Below, one piece after another: positions 26,581 through 37,500 of a stretch of 64,000 nt of DNA; within the stretch, counting starts at the first letter, position 1, and each line of letters begins with the position of its first letter. Source of the stretch: Bdellovibrionales bacterium GWA2_49_15 (GTDB taxonomy: Bacteria; Bdellovibrionota; Bacteriovoracia; Bacteriovoracales; Bacteriovoracaceae). Location: positions 1-64,000 of the forward strand of contig MEPP01000031.1 of assembly GCA_001769855.1 (NCBI GenBank). Direction: 5' to 3'. The notes below the pieces were generated by a model that had not been told where the DNA came from, ran no database searches, and saw only the letters and a program-made list of their open reading frames with translations. The position numbers and the translations under genes are program-made.

Positions 26581-27602
26581 AAAATTATCTTTTCATCCTG
26601 TTGCTCCAAGCTGGCTTTTACACGACCCAAAAACTGCACGGCGAATTTACCTTCAACGAAGCGATGATCATAGGTGAGCGCTAAATACATCATCGGTCTT
26701 ATTTCTATTCTCATGACTCCATTTTCATCTTTCAGCGCAACTGGTCGATAATCAATTCGATGCATGCCAAGAATCCCCACTTGCGGAGAATTTAGCAACG
26801 GAGTGGAAAATAATGATCCAAAGATACCGCCGTTTGTTATGGTAAAAGTACCGCCTCTTAAATCCGCGACGTCGAAAGTTCCTTGAGAGGCTTTCTCGGT
26901 CATTTGGTCTATCTTTTTCTCAATCTCAGCGTGGCCCATACGATTGACATTTCTCAGCACCGGAACAACCAAGCCTTTCTCGCGAGACACGGCAATTCCC
27001 AGGTGCACATTCTTATTGAAGATAATTTGATTGTCATGAATGCGAGCATTCATAATTGGAAATTCTCTGAGGGCCGAAGTAACCGCAGCACAAAAAAACG
27101 ACATATATCCAAGCTTAACTCCGAATCGTTCTTTGAAGTCCTCTTTATGTTGCACCCGAATAGCGATGATCTTTGACATGTCTATGTCGGTGTATGTTGT
27201 CGCGGGTACAGTTTTCTGCCGAGATTTCAGGAGCGTTCGTGCCATCGCCTGTTCCAAAGGACTAGTCTCCTCGACCCACTCGGAGTCGGTTAAAAACATC
27301 TTTTTTTCCTTTACAACTGTTTCAGGCGAAGGAGGCAACACTTCAGAAGTTCCGGATGTTTCAGAAGTCGCTTGTATTTCCCCTACTTGATTGCCAATTT
27401 TAACGGTATTGCCCGCGGCTGCTTTAACGCGCAAGATACCCGTTTCCGGCGCATGAATTTCAACATTGGCCTTATCAGATTCCAGCTCCAAAATGGTATC
27501 TCCTTTATGCACAAGCTCGCCATCTTTTGCCAGCCACTTGGCGACCACCGCCTCCCCAATAGATTCACCCAAATTTGGTACATCAATGCTAATATTGCTC
27601 AT
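26562..27602 (-). CDS. sucB: 2-oxoglutarate dehydrogenase E2, lacking the E3-binding domain
   Basis: 346 residues, short for E2 (about 400). The lipoyl domain occupies residues 1-78 with the lipoylated Lys44 in [10 protein letters not shown]. The catalytic acyltransferase domain begins near 110 and has [17 protein letters not shown] and YDHRFVEG. His313 is the catalytic base; the usual Asp four residues on is Glu317. The linker between (about 79-112) has no peripheral subunit-binding domain, which normally holds the E3 enzyme. The gene is 6 bases after sucA, so the partner is SucA and the reaction is transfer of succinyl to CoA. No lpd gene is in view. Confidence 0.88.
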   Translation of the reverse strand: MSNISIDVPNLGESIGEAVVAKWLAKDGELVHKGDTILELESDKANVEIHAPETGILRVKAAAGNTVKIGNQVGEIQATSETSGTSEVLPPSPETVVKEKKMFLTDSEWVEETSPLEQAMARTLLKSRQKTVPATTYTDIDMSKIIAIRVQHKEDFKERFGVKLGYMSFFCAAVTSALREFPIMNARIHDNQIIFNKNVHLGIAVSREKGLVVPVLRNVNRMGHAEIEKKIDQMTEKASQGTFDVADLRGGTFTITNGGIFGSLFSTPLLNSPQVGILGMHRIDYRPVALKDENGVMRIEIRPMMYLALTYDHRFVEGKFAVQFLGRVKASLEQQDEKIIFQSTIE

Positions 27603-27608
27603 AAATAT

Positions 27609-30371
27609 TCACCTCGCCTTTCTTAAAGCTTGCTCAATAATTTTATGCTGATTCAATTCATGGAGTGCGGCATTCCCTTCTGCGGGTACGGCGCTAACTG
27701 GTCGCCCCACGTATTTCAAATTCCATTTCAGTGACATTGTGCTTAATTTGACAAAAAACCACCCGCCTGAATTTTGGCCCTCCTCTTGGACCCACTGCCA
27801 GTCAAGAATATGGTCATTGACCTCAACAATATTTTTCAGTTTATTAATGTCGAGCGGATACAGCTGTTCAAGACGCACCCACAAAATATTCGGCAAGAGT
27901 TCAAGGGCCTTGGCCTCGGCATATAGCTCCCAATAGATTTTACCTGTACATACGATTCCTACTTTCTCATTTTTGCTGGATTCAGACGAAATCACATTTA
28001 AAAAACCCCCGCTTACAAAATGATCCGCAGGAGAAGCGTTCAACTCACTTCGCAACATGCTCTTCGGAGTAAAGATGATCAGTGGTTTTCGAAACTCTTG
28101 ATGCATCTGTCGTCGCAGGAGGTGAAAATATTGTGCCGAAGTCGTCGGCTGAGCAATTTGAATATTTAACTGCCCCGCCAGTTGTAGAAATCTTTCAATC
28201 CTTGCGCTTGAATGATCAGGCCCTTGCCCTTCTTGCCCATGTGGCAATAGTAAAACAAGCCCACTCGCCCTTTTCCATTTCTGCTCGGACGAAATAATAA
28301 ATTGATCCACAATCACCTGAGCGCCATTGATGAAATCACCAAATTGTGCCTCCCAGATGGTGAGGCAGTTTGGGGAGGATAACGAGTATCCAAACTCAAA
28401 GGCCAAGGTCGAATTTTCCGAGAGCGGCGAATTATAGACTTCAAAGTTCGAGTTGTTTTCAAATTTATCCAGGGGAATATAACGCGCTCCTGTGACTTGA
28501 TCCAAATACACGATATGACGCTGACTGAAAGTCCCCCTGATACTATCCTGCCCCACTAACCTCACACTGTATCCCTCGGCCAGTAGAGAGCCAAAACTTA
28601 TAAGTTCTCCTAACGCCCATACGATATTCGTGCTCTGCTGATATTTTTCAAGTCTTCTCTCCAGCGCGCGCGCCAGCTTAGGTAGGATGTGTATCTCCTG
28701 CGGTATATTTTTGTGAACTGCATCCACGATTTGATTGAGTAATTTCGCCGTAATCGGCGTTTCAACCAACTCAATCATTTTTTCAAAGCTTGGTGGTTTA
28801 TATTTAGTCCAGCGCCCTTGAAATGCCACGTCGCCTAAGATGTACGAATTTTTATCCGCGCTACTTCTTGTAGCTTTTTGTTTTTCCTCTAAAAAGCTGT
28901 TATATGTTTGTTCAAGCTGTTCGCTTTCATCTGTGTTAATTATTTTCGCACGTAATAATTTATCTTTATAAATTGCGCTGACCGGTTTCAGCTTTTGTAT
29001 TTTATTGTACATTTTTGGATTGGTATATCGCGGCTCATCCATCTCATTGTGACCATGCTTTCGATAACAGCAAATCTCGATAAAAATATCTCGATTAAAT
29101 TTTTGCCTAAATTCAAAAGCCAATTTTGTAATCCTGCATAAGGTCTCTACATCGTTGCCGTTTACATGAAAAATCGGAGCTTCTAAGGCCTTGGCAAAAT
29201 TGGTGCAATAAATTGACGATCTTGTTTCAGAAGAATCTGCGGTAAATCCCAGTTCGTTATTAATAATAAAATGGACACTCCCTCCCACCGAATAAGGTTT
29301 GAGCTGGGAGAAATTAAGAGTCTCCGTTACAATTCCTTGTCCAATAAATGCCGCATCACCGTGGACGATGACAGGTAGAATGGATTCCGCCTTGTTTCTA
29401 AATTGATTCATGATCTTGGCCCGCACCTTGCCTAAGATCACCGGATAGACAAATTCTAAATGTGACGGATTGAAAGCCAAGGAGACTGTCAATTCTTTGC
29501 CATTGACGTTTATTTTGTTCGTAAAACCAAGATGATACTTAACATCACCCAATTCTTGCGCATGTTTTTCATTTTTGCCTTCTTCAAATGCCGCCATGAC
29601 GTTTTCCATCGGCCAGTTTAAAAAATTCGCCAGGACATTCACTCGTCCACGATGGGCCATGGCCAATTCAATTTCTTTTATTGTTGAGTCTACGGCAAGT
29701 TCACTCAGCTCATGCAAAGCACAAATAAAACTCTCTGCCCCTTCAAGGGAAAATCGCTTTTTCCCTGGGTAATGAGTTTGCAAAAACTCTTCTAATTGGG
29801 TGGCCTTTAGCAAGAGGTTTAACCATTTCTTTTGCTTGTCAGGCGTGATTTGAGGAAAATTGCTGGGGTTTAATTTCTCCTCCAGCCATTGTCTTGTATC
29901 GTGATCACTAATGTGAGAAAATTCAATTCCAACATTTTCAGTGAAATTATTTTTCAGATACTGCTTTAACTCTTCAACAGTCAAGCTGCCAAATCCGGCA
30001 AAAATCGGCGCAATATATTTTGCACTATTTTCAAAGGCTTCTAATTTTTCATATAAGCTGCATCGTTCCCCACCTTCATCAAAGAGCCTCGTATTGGCGC
30101 ACTTATGTCCGTTTGCTCGAAATTCCTCGATTAATTCATTTAACTTCAACTCTTGCGTTATTCTCCCAACGACCTCCGATTCCCCGATTTTAAATCCTTC
30201 GAAAAAAGCATCCCATGCCGGTGGCATTTCACCATCGGTACTCTGTTTATACTTGTTATACATATAATCCAGATACTGAGGAGAAATGTGGGATAAAAAA
30301 TCAGACAAAAACAACTCCACATCACCATTCGTGACTGGGCCATAACGAGGTGTCAGGCCCAGTTTTCTCAC
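27609..30371 (-). CDS. sucA: 2-oxoglutarate dehydrogenase E1 component
   Basis: 920 residues, thiamine-diphosphate enzyme that decarboxylates 2-oxoglutarate in the TCA cycle. Family marks are the N-terminal E2-docking helix (SPQYLDYMYNKYKQ), ELAMAHRGRVNVLANFL, the thiamine/Mg site GDAAFIGQGIV with INNELGFT, and YLLPHGQEGQGPDHSSARIERFLQ-type C-terminal motifs. The GTG start at 30369-30371 has no clear ribosome binding site; a TTG about 19 codons later, preceded by GGAG, is an alternative. It is followed 6 bases later by sucB and preceded by a small gene only 6 bases away, so all three likely form one operon. Confidence 0.93.
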   Translation of the reverse strand: MRKLGLTPRYGPVTNGDVELFLSDFLSHISPQYLDYMYNKYKQSTDGEMPPAWDAFFEGFKIGESEVVGRITQELKLNELIEEFRANGHKCANTRLFDEGGERCSLYEKLEAFENSAKYIAPIFAGFGSLTVEELKQYLKNNFTENVGIEFSHISDHDTRQWLEEKLNPSNFPQITPDKQKKWLNLLLKATQLEEFLQTHYPGKKRFSLEGAESFICALHELSELAVDSTIKEIELAMAHRGRVNVLANFLNWPMENVMAAFEEGKNEKHAQELGDVKYHLGFTNKINVNGKELTVSLAFNPSHLEFVYPVILGKVRAKIMNQFRNKAESILPVIVHGDAAFIGQGIVTETLNFSQLKPYSVGGSVHFIINNELGFTADSSETRSSIYCTNFAKALEAPIFHVNGNDVETLCRITKLAFEFRQKFNRDIFIEICCYRKHGHNEMDEPRYTNPKMYNKIQKLKPVSAIYKDKLLRAKIINTDESEQLEQTYNSFLEEKQKATRSSADKNSYILGDVAFQGRWTKYKPPSFEKMIELVETPITAKLLNQIVDAVHKNIPQEIHILPKLARALERRLEKYQQSTNIVWALGELISFGSLLAEGYSVRLVGQDSIRGTFSQRHIVYLDQVTGARYIPLDKFENNSNFEVYNSPLSENSTLAFEFGYSLSSPNCLTIWEAQFGDFINGAQVIVDQFIISSEQKWKRASGLVLLLPHGQEGQGPDHSSARIERFLQLAGQLNIQIAQPTTSAQYFHLLRRQMHQEFRKPLIIFTPKSMLRSELNASPADHFVSGGFLNVISSESSKNEKVGIVCTGKIYWELYAEAKALELLPNILWVRLEQLYPLDINKLKNIVEVNDHILDWQWVQEEGQNSGGWFFVKLSTMSLKWNLKYVGRPVSAVPAEGNAALHELNQHKIIEQALRKAR

Positions 30372-30377
30372 AAGCGA

Positions 30378-30677
30378 TTAAATTATTTTTCCGGATTTTT
30401 CCAACCCTGCTTTTAAATCCACCAAATTCATCACTGGTGACCAGGTTACTTCGGCATCCAGGTTTTGAAAAAATGGTTCGGCAAGGGATGGCATCATCGT
30501 TGAATCATTCATCTCAAAAAATAGCAGTCCTGTGCGCTTTCCGTACTCAGTGGTAAAATAAACCGCTTCCGGCTTCGCTGTTTCAGCAAACCCCATCACG
30601 GTCTTTTGCAACATTCCCTCTTTTAAGGCCTTATTTGCTTTCTCGACCGGAAACGATACCTTCATCATCATTCTCAT
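30378..30677 (-). CDS. Small dimeric alpha/beta-barrel-like protein
   Basis: 99 residues from the ATG at 30675-30677, which has AAGGAG 6 bases upstream. The pattern MKVSFPVEKANKALKEG, then EAVYFTTEYGKRTGLLFFEM and ending MNLVDLKAGLEK, resembles small ferredoxin-fold (dimeric alpha/beta barrel) proteins such as the DUF3303 group as I recall them. No active-site residues are obvious. It lies 6 bases upstream of sucA in the same direction, so it is probably cotranscribed with it. Confidence 0.65.
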   Translation of the reverse strand: MRMMMKVSFPVEKANKALKEGMLQKTVMGFAETAKPEAVYFTTEYGKRTGLLFFEMNDSTMMPSLAEPFFQNLDAEVTWSPVMNLVDLKAGLEKSGKII

Positions 30678-30815
30678 TTTACTCTCCTTGAAATGGTTCA
30701 CTGATTTTTAAAAAACATGAAGGTTTTTACACTAGCGGGCAATTTTCAGGATGAAAAAGCAAAATAGGCTTTGTTGTGATGATCTTTATCAACGAGAATC
30801 AAATCGTCAATGAGG

Positions 30816-30846
30816 AACCAGACCCCTCTTAAAAGGAGGTCTGGTT
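30816..30846. terminator. Hairpin downstream of the cytochrome gene
   Basis: AACCAGACC (30816-30824) and GGTCTGGTT (30838-30846) form a perfect 9-bp stem with extra partial pairing inside. It starts 10 bases past the stop of the minus-strand cytochrome gene, where a transcription terminator is expected. There is no run of T on either side, so it may stabilise the mRNA end or need Rho instead. Confidence 0.4.
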
Positions 30847-30855
30847 GTGGGCAAA

Positions 30856-31407
30856 CTATTTTACGTGGCAGCTTTTACATAATGTCGGAGCCGCAGGATT
30901 TCCTGAATTGGTGTGGCAGGTCTTACAAATATTATGGGCAAGATCTTTCACAGAAACTGCATCATCAAAAGCCCTGGTAAAAACGCCCTCGCCTTTTCCG
31001 TGACATGGAACACACTGTCCACTAATGCCATATTTAGCGTCAGTGTAGTGGGCCTCATGATTAAAGGTGACGTTACCCATTTTATTGCTGAATACAAAAT
31101 GCTCTTCACGAGGGGACTGGGAGCCAGGGGAAGTAAGATTGGCAATCTCGGTGATATTGATCACGCCGTCCTTATCGGAATCTTCCTGCTCCACCGCCTG
31201 AAAATTCATCTTTTGTGCTTTTAAGGCAAGGGCATAGGAGTTTAAGAAATCCTCCTTAATCGGCATGTGACAGCTAGAACAGCCCTCTAAAGCAGTCCCT
31301 TTGAGCTGAGGATAGGCCTCCAGAAAGGTCTTATTTAAACCTGGCGTTGCCTGTGCCACGGAAACTATAAAAAAACTTGTCAGCAAAAATGTTGCGAGTG
31401 ATTTCAT
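30856..31407 (-). CDS. Exported tetraheme c-type cytochrome
   Basis: The ATG at 31405-31407 is chosen: GGGGGG is just upstream and the next 20 residues are a signal peptide ending AQATP. The 183-residue product has four heme-binding CxxCH motifs: CSSCH, CVPCH, CKTCH and CKSCH (the last near the C-terminus). Between the first and second lies an EF-hand-like calcium loop DSDKDGVINITE. The second half (FSNKMGNVTFNHEAHY, then CVPCH) matches the cytochrome c7/c3-like fold, where FxHxxH supplies a distal His. It would act in periplasmic electron transfer. Partner unknown. Confidence 0.85.
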   Translation of the reverse strand: MKSLATFLLTSFFIVSVAQATPGLNKTFLEAYPQLKGTALEGCSSCHMPIKEDFLNSYALALKAQKMNFQAVEQEDSDKDGVINITEIANLTSPGSQSPREEHFVFSNKMGNVTFNHEAHYTDAKYGISGQCVPCHGKGEGVFTRAFDDAVSVKDLAHNICKTCHTNSGNPAAPTLCKSCHVK

Positions 31408-31486
31408 GGTGACCCCCCTAGTGTGTTGAATTAAGCAGGTTTTAACACCCCGGATTTCAAGCCACAAGCATTCCGGGACTGCAAGT

Positions 31487-31508
31487 GCGCCAGGTGGCGC
31501 GGTTTTTT
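31487..31508 (+). terminator. Terminator-like hairpin in a divergent gap
   Basis: GCGCC (31487-31491), loop AGGT, GGCGC (31496-31500), then GGTTTTTT. The structure has the form of a short intrinsic terminator on the plus strand, but no plus-strand gene ends upstream. It could be an early terminator or attenuator in the leader of the gene at 31622, or an operator palindrome (CGCC-AGGT-GGCG). Confidence 0.3.
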
Positions 31509-31621
31509 GTAAAAATTACAGGTCTTAGGATAAATGATTTGATGAATATTTTTCAAGCCTATCCACAAAGTACAAAAACCAGTCTATACAGTGCCGTCTA
31601 AGTTTAAAAAAAGGGAAAGCT

Positions 31622-32548
31622 ATGAATAAATTCGCCAAATATTGGTCACCTTTGGTTCTTTGTGGATTAATTATAACTGCCGCTGGTTTTTCCGCCAGGG
31701 CCCAGGCTTGGGATGATCGAACGGATTCAACTCTCGGTCAGTATCAGCTCGAAGAGCTGGGGCGTTTCGAGGCCGGGGGTGTGGAAGTTCGGTTTGCCAT
31801 GACCGCAGAGGCGCGCCAGATAATCACAACTCGTACTTTTGACAAGCCTGACCCATCCTTCGATGAGGCACGCTTCTTGAACTTTGTGAGAGAAACCTGG
31901 AAAGCAGGAATCAATTATTTTCATGTCCTGGTACCGACTCTGCCTTTTGCCGAAGTTAATATCATTCTGCAAGACCTGAAAGAAGATCGCCGTAGCACGA
32001 TTAATCTTACTACGGTCAACAGCCGCGTAGTCAGCATGGATCTGCGTCGATGGCACAAAATTTATCTTGGTTTTTCAAGTTTTCTCGGCGCTGCCACCAG
32101 CATTCATGAATTCACACACGTCAACAACTACTGGCTGGATGAGGGCGAAGAAAAGCTCCATCGCGAGCAAGTCGCCGTGGTATTCGAAATCCTGCATTTG
32201 GCAAAGCTGAAAGGCATGGATTGGGTGTTAGCAAATTACCTCACCAATGTAGCCGGAGTTGTCGCAAATCCACAAGATCTTATGTCCTCCGAATATAAGG
32301 GTATGCCTCCACTTCGCACGCTCGTCCACGGTCTCCTTAAAAGAGTCTGGGATGGAAGCTATAAGGTTTCCGGAGATAAAATGGAGGCGGTTGAAGCTTG
32401 GGCCGCGGCCTATCTTGAAGATGGTAACAAGGGAGATGCTGGACTAAATCGGGCCTTCGTATCCACAAAGTTAAAAACCAATAACGGGAACATTCTCACG
32501 GCAGCTCAATGGCGAGCCGATGTATATCAGAGCCTGGGGCGTCCATAA
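31622..32548 (+). CDS. Exported zincin-like putative metalloprotease (HEFTH)
   Basis: 308 residues with a signal peptide ending FSARAQA (about residue 28). The motif TSIHEFTHVNNYW near residues 160-172 is a HExxH zinc site with Glu as catalytic base; a downstream Glu or Asp in HREQVAVVFE could be the third ligand. The rest is helical and not assigned to a known peptidase family by me. It converges on pbpC, and the two genes overlap by 22 bases. Activity on envelope proteins is plausible but inferred. GGGAAAG precedes the start. Confidence 0.65.
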   Translation: MNKFAKYWSPLVLCGLIITAAGFSARAQAWDDRTDSTLGQYQLEELGRFEAGGVEVRFAMTAEARQIITTRTFDKPDPSFDEARFLNFVRETWKAGINYFHVLVPTLPFAEVNIILQDLKEDRRSTINLTTVNSRVVSMDLRRWHKIYLGFSSFLGAATSIHEFTHVNNYWLDEGEEKLHREQVAVVFEILHLAKLKGMDWVLANYLTNVAGVVANPQDLMSSEYKGMPPLRTLVHGLLKRVWDGSYKVSGDKMEAVEAWAAAYLEDGNKGDAGLNRAFVSTKLKTNNGNILTAAQWRADVYQSLGRP

Positions 32549-34575
32549 GGCATTTTGCCGGCGCGAACATAAAAGATAAGTTCATCTTTCTTGACGAGCT
32601 TACTGCCTGCTTGCTCCCAAAGCTCAAGACGGTACTTTCCTTTTTTAGCGATAGAAAAGTTTTTTGCGTGAAACGTTTTTCCATTAACAATCCACCTGGG
32701 ATAGCGGACTCCGCTGGCCTTGAGAGGAAGTTGCTGGGCCTTGGCAGGAATGTCGGGATCATAAGCGTACTGCGCCAGGTGAGTGGGGGACGTAATTTTT
32801 GCAATGCTTGTATGGACATTAATTTTGTTTTCAAGATTTAAGGGTTCTGTCCCTTTTAAATAGTATTGCTGATTTTTTTGCACGATACCCTCCGGTAGTT
32901 TTGGTGCAAGGGAGCCCTTCCCCTCGTGGATTAGGGTAACAAGCTCATTGAAGATGGGAGCGGCCCCGGAGATACCGGTGACATTCCACATGGGATCGCC
33001 ACTACTATTACCAATCCAGACGCCGATGATGACCTTATCCGTCCAACCTAGGCACCAATTATCGCGCATGTCTTTACTTGTGCCGGTTTTAACCGCGCTC
33101 CATGAGGTGGTATTGAGAGTTGAGTTGAGACCGAACGTATGAATACGATTTTGCTTGTCGGAAAGTATCTCGGCAATGATGAAACTAACTTCTTTGGAAA
33201 CAGGTGACTCACCGTTTGCCAGACGCTTATAGGCGTACACTAAGTCATGCAAAGTCACGTCAGCCGAACCCAAGGCCAGCGAATGGCCGTAAAATTTTTC
33301 ATCGCCAGGCAGCTTGATTCCGAGTTCACCTAACCAGAAATAAAAATTTTCCACACCCACCAGGTCGATGACTTTTATTGCGGGAATATTGAGCGAAGAA
33401 CCTAAGGCCTCTTTCAGTGGGACGGACTTGTTTAAAAAGCTGTTATTATAGTTTTCCGGCTGATAAGTCAGGCCATCGATGGTGATGGCAAATCGTTCAT
33501 CGCGCAAGAGAGAGCTCATGGTTAAATATCTGAGTTGAATCGCCTGGGCATACAAAAATGGCTTGAGCGTGGAGCCAGTCTGCCGGGGCGAGGTAACATG
33601 ATCAACCATTGCAGATTTTGAAAAATTCCCGGAGCTGCCAACATAGATAAGCTCCTCGCCACTATAGCGATCAATAACCAGGATGGCACCGTCCCGAACA
33701 TTTTTATCGCGCAGTTTTTCTAATTGTGTTGCCAGCATGGCCTGGGCCTTGTGCTGAAGCTGTTTATCGAGCGTGGTCTTGATGAGGCCGGCCTTTTTAA
33801 ATCGATACGAAAAATGAGTGGCCAGCTGAATGGGCCTACGCGCCCGATAGGTTGGAGCAAAATCCTTCAAGACAGAGCAGTCAAAATCTACTGCAAGTTT
33901 TTTGCCGTAGAGGCAGGCCCGTTGCACGATCAGGCTATAACTTTGATTGGGGGCAGGAATCAAGGCCCATAACCATAACCTTTCTTGCAGGACTAATCGT
34001 TCAAGTTTTTTTTGGAAAAGTCCCTCGGCTGCGGCAGGGAGACCCTGAAGCTCTCCCTGAAAGGCGACTAAATTGAAATAGGCCTCAAGAATCTCATCTT
34101 TACTCCACACCTGCTCCAGGACCTTGGCGCGATAAATTTGTGCTAATTTATAAGACCACTTGGTACGCGGCCGAGAGTTCCTATCGATTAAATTAACCAC
34201 CTGCATGGATAGCGTGCTCGCGCCACGCTTGTTTGTAGCGTAGAAGTAGCTACGAATAGATGATAAGAGCGCTAAGTAGTCTACTCCTGAGTGCTGTAAA
34301 AAACGCCTATCCTCCAATCTGATTATTTCCTGTCTAAATTCAAGAGGGATGTTCGCGAGACTTTCCCAAAGTGCTTGTCGCCTTTGAAGATTTCGTCGCC
34401 CTTCATAAATGACTTCGCCATGGCGATCAAGCAAGGTAAGTTGCCCTTGATGATGCTTTTGCACGTACTCAGCAAATTTTGGGTAATGGACATTCTTGGG
34501 CATGGCCACCCAAAATGTAACTCCAAGTGAGATACATCCGATACTCGTCAGACTAGCGAATTTCCCAAGTCGCAT
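32527..34575 (-). CDS. pbpC: Penicillin-binding protein 1C
   Basis: 682 residues from the ATG at 34573-34575 (GAGGA about 10 bases upstream; a longer frame has a weaker N-terminus). Bifunctional peptidoglycan enzyme: one N-terminal membrane helix, glycosyltransferase domain with IIRLEDRRFLQHSGVDYLAL and GASTLSMQVVNLI, and transpeptidase domain with catalytic Ser in RQTGSTLKPF and KTGTSKDMRDN. The C-terminal 90 residues are the small beta domain typical of PBP1C. Its first 23 bases overlap the end of the alpha-2-macroglobulin gene, the classical partner, so both are coupled in expression. Confidence 0.93.
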   Translation of the reverse strand: MRLGKFASLTSIGCISLGVTFWVAMPKNVHYPKFAEYVQKHHQGQLTLLDRHGEVIYEGRRNLQRRQALWESLANIPLEFRQEIIRLEDRRFLQHSGVDYLALLSSIRSYFYATNKRGASTLSMQVVNLIDRNSRPRTKWSYKLAQIYRAKVLEQVWSKDEILEAYFNLVAFQGELQGLPAAAEGLFQKKLERLVLQERLWLWALIPAPNQSYSLIVQRACLYGKKLAVDFDCSVLKDFAPTYRARRPIQLATHFSYRFKKAGLIKTTLDKQLQHKAQAMLATQLEKLRDKNVRDGAILVIDRYSGEELIYVGSSGNFSKSAMVDHVTSPRQTGSTLKPFLYAQAIQLRYLTMSSLLRDERFAITIDGLTYQPENYNNSFLNKSVPLKEALGSSLNIPAIKVIDLVGVENFYFWLGELGIKLPGDEKFYGHSLALGSADVTLHDLVYAYKRLANGESPVSKEVSFIIAEILSDKQNRIHTFGLNSTLNTTSWSAVKTGTSKDMRDNWCLGWTDKVIIGVWIGNSSGDPMWNVTGISGAAPIFNELVTLIHEGKGSLAPKLPEGIVQKNQQYYLKGTEPLNLENKINVHTSIAKITSPTHLAQYAYDPDIPAKAQQLPLKASGVRYPRWIVNGKTFHAKNFSIAKKGKYRLELWEQAGSKLVKKDELIFYVRAGKMPYGRPRL

Positions 34576-37500
34576 AAGCAGCTTGTCCTCTTCTATCCGG
34601 GGAGTACATTTCTTCCATGGCAGCACCTGGCACCTGGTACGTACCGGGCTGATCGAACCTGACCTTTAAGGTGACTTCTGCCTCACCCTTTAAGAAATCA
34701 TCAAAATACAATCGAACCTCGTGGTTATCTATCTCACGGAAAGCAAGATAGCTTCGGCCTTTCACAGCAACGTTCAAGACACTCGCACCTGGCGACACGG
34801 GGATGACCAAGGCAACAGGCCGCGAATTTTGGGAAGAATGAAGCTGCCATGCCAGTTCAACTGTCTCACCTTGTTTGAATAGCTGATCAAGCTTAGGGGG
34901 GCGAATGGCAAAACCTTGCGAAACGGCGGCCTTGGGATCAGGCCAAAATAAATAAGAGATTGTCGGGAAAATTACTCCGGTGCCTTCATGCTTGAATTTG
35001 ATTTCCTTGCTCTGGGCCTCGCTGCCGAAAGCTAGCGCAGGGTTCGATTCAGGCCCCCAGGTAATCACCTTTTCATTTACCAATGTCTTACCGACAACCT
35101 TTTCCTCGCGCGCAATCAGCTTGTGCACAAAAAAAGCGAAGGTGTTACTTAGAGTTTCACCATAGTGCCCGTAGCGTTTATGAAGACCGAATCCTCGGAG
35201 TAATTTAGATTTATTGGAAAGGTAAAATTCTTTAAACTCCTTTTCCACCGGCATCACGGTCTGGAGTAAAAGAAAACGGGCATAGAGGGTGGTTGGGGTC
35301 GAAAAATAATACCCGCGCTGATCCTCCGGGCGGGGGGAGAATTCCATAGCTGAGGCCTTGACGGTGAGCCGCATTTTAATTGCCTCCAAGGCTGCCCGGG
35401 CATCGGTTAGTTTTCCGGACAGGCCGAAAATTATCCATTTAGATTCCAAGGTCTCCCAAGTATCTTTTTCAAAATCGGTTGAGAGCAAGCTAGTCCACTT
35501 GGACTGAAAATAGGCGGACTTAATAAGTTTGAGCGTCGCCATGGATTTTAGCTTTAAAATTTCATAATCCTCCGGCGTTACAAACTTTAACGGCAATTTT
35601 CCTTCCACGATTTGAGCCAGGGCCTGTTCCATTTTATCCGATATTGTTTTGGGAATACTCCAGTGGTCCCAGAAAGTAATTTCTAAAAAATGAGCGGTAA
35701 GCCAGGCGGAAGGTTCCAAAACATCCATAGGATAAAAGCGCAATAAGTTATTCTCGGCAAGATAGGTAGGAAGATCCTTGAGAAGATTATTTCTCAATTT
35801 GTGATTACTAAGAACGACGGCCTTGGCCAAGCGCTGCTCAAAACATTCAAAGATATACTCACTCATATAATCTTTTAAGTTCGCGGCGCTTCCCAGAATC
35901 GTGGTGGAAAAATCAATTTTAAGCCCGGCGTGGGCGGAATCAGGCGAAGAGGCAGGAACGGTAAGCTCCTTTTTAAGTTCGACGAGATCAGCTTGTTTAA
36001 TGTACGGCCTCACCAGGGGAAGAATTTTTTGGGTATTTTTCAGCTGATCCAAGACCTTAGTTTTCTCACGTAAAATTAAACTGTGCTCAATTTTAGGAAC
36101 GTCGCTTGCGACAAAAGGAAAAGCAAGACTCTTGCTTTCGTTCGCGGCCAATTCCACAGGTGCCTGAACTTTCCCGCCCACTGAATTTGAGTAAGCGGCG
36201 GAAAGTGAATAAGTCTTGGATGTGGTGTTTTTCAGCTGATAACGAGCAAAGGTTTGGTCACCAACGCGTAAAACGTTCGAAAGACCCGAGAAGGTCAAAA
36301 TGTCCTGCGTGCTCTTGATGCTTGCCTCCGCGACACCAAATTGGTCGATGGTATAGGCCAGCACCATAATCTTGAAACTCGTGAGCGAATCATTGAGCTT
36401 GAATTGAACACGCGCCTCCCCGCTCTCACTTACGGCAATCTCGGGATTCCAAAATAGAATGGTATCAAACAGCTCGCGTAAAAGTTGCCGGCCGCCACCG
36501 CCGCCATGGGGTTTTGCTTTAAGACCGAAATGTCTCTTTCCAATAATCTGCGCAATCGAGCTCGCGGTATCAACCGTATCACTAAAACCTCTTTTGAAGG
36601 CATTTTTGATCTCAAACGAGCTGGCGGGGCGAAGCTGGAGAAGGCCCTCATCGAAGACCGCCATGACAATTTTTGTTTTTTTAAAGTCGAACTCACCGGG
36701 CGCAAGTTTTATATTGACGGTGACACTATCACGAACCTGGTACACATCTTTTTCAGGTATCACGGCCAAGCTGATTTCTTTTTGATTATTGACCTTCAGA
36801 TGGGTCAATCCCATACGAAGCGCAGGTCGTCCAAGATCAATCTGTCCCGTCGGCTGAGCGGATTGCTCACGGCCGCGAACGGCCAGGGCACCAACATAAA
36901 TATTGGGCGCATCGGCTTCCTGAAGCTTGAGTTCAATGAATGGATTTGCTCTACTAAAGTTGATAATTTGATAGTCAATAATTCCTTCCCGCTCTTTGGT
37001 GAGCAGAACAGAGGCCTCCTTAAAAGGAATTTTAAACTCAAGCTTTGCCACATCCGAAATACTGTATTCTTTTTTATCCGGAATCAAATCGGCGCGATCA
37101 TGGGCCTCCATCGGTGACCATGTTTCATCCGAGTAAAAACTATGAACCAGGTGACAGACTGAAAGATTTCCGTCCCCGTCCTTGATACTGGCCTGAAAGA
37201 CGTAGGTCCCCAGTTCCTTAAAGGCAAGCTCGCATTGAAAAATACCTTTCGCATCCGTTTTTCCCTCACACCTCTCGTCGGCTTTTACATCCTCGTAGAA
37301 AGACTCGTAGCTGTAGAATCCCCCAATAATTTTTTTCCTGACACTGCGGTAATTGTGCTTGTAGACTTCCAACTGCACGAGTGCGCCGGCAACGGCATTT
37401 TGCTTGAGATCCTGAACTTTCATTTTTAACAGTTGGGCGTGATTTATATTGTCATCTAAATTCAGGCTGGTACTTATTCCAACGATCTGTGTCCCAGGAT

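Noticed and set aside
36485..37117. 210-codon plus-strand open frame
   Set aside because: Antisense to the alpha-2-macroglobulin gene, which is clearly the real coding strand.
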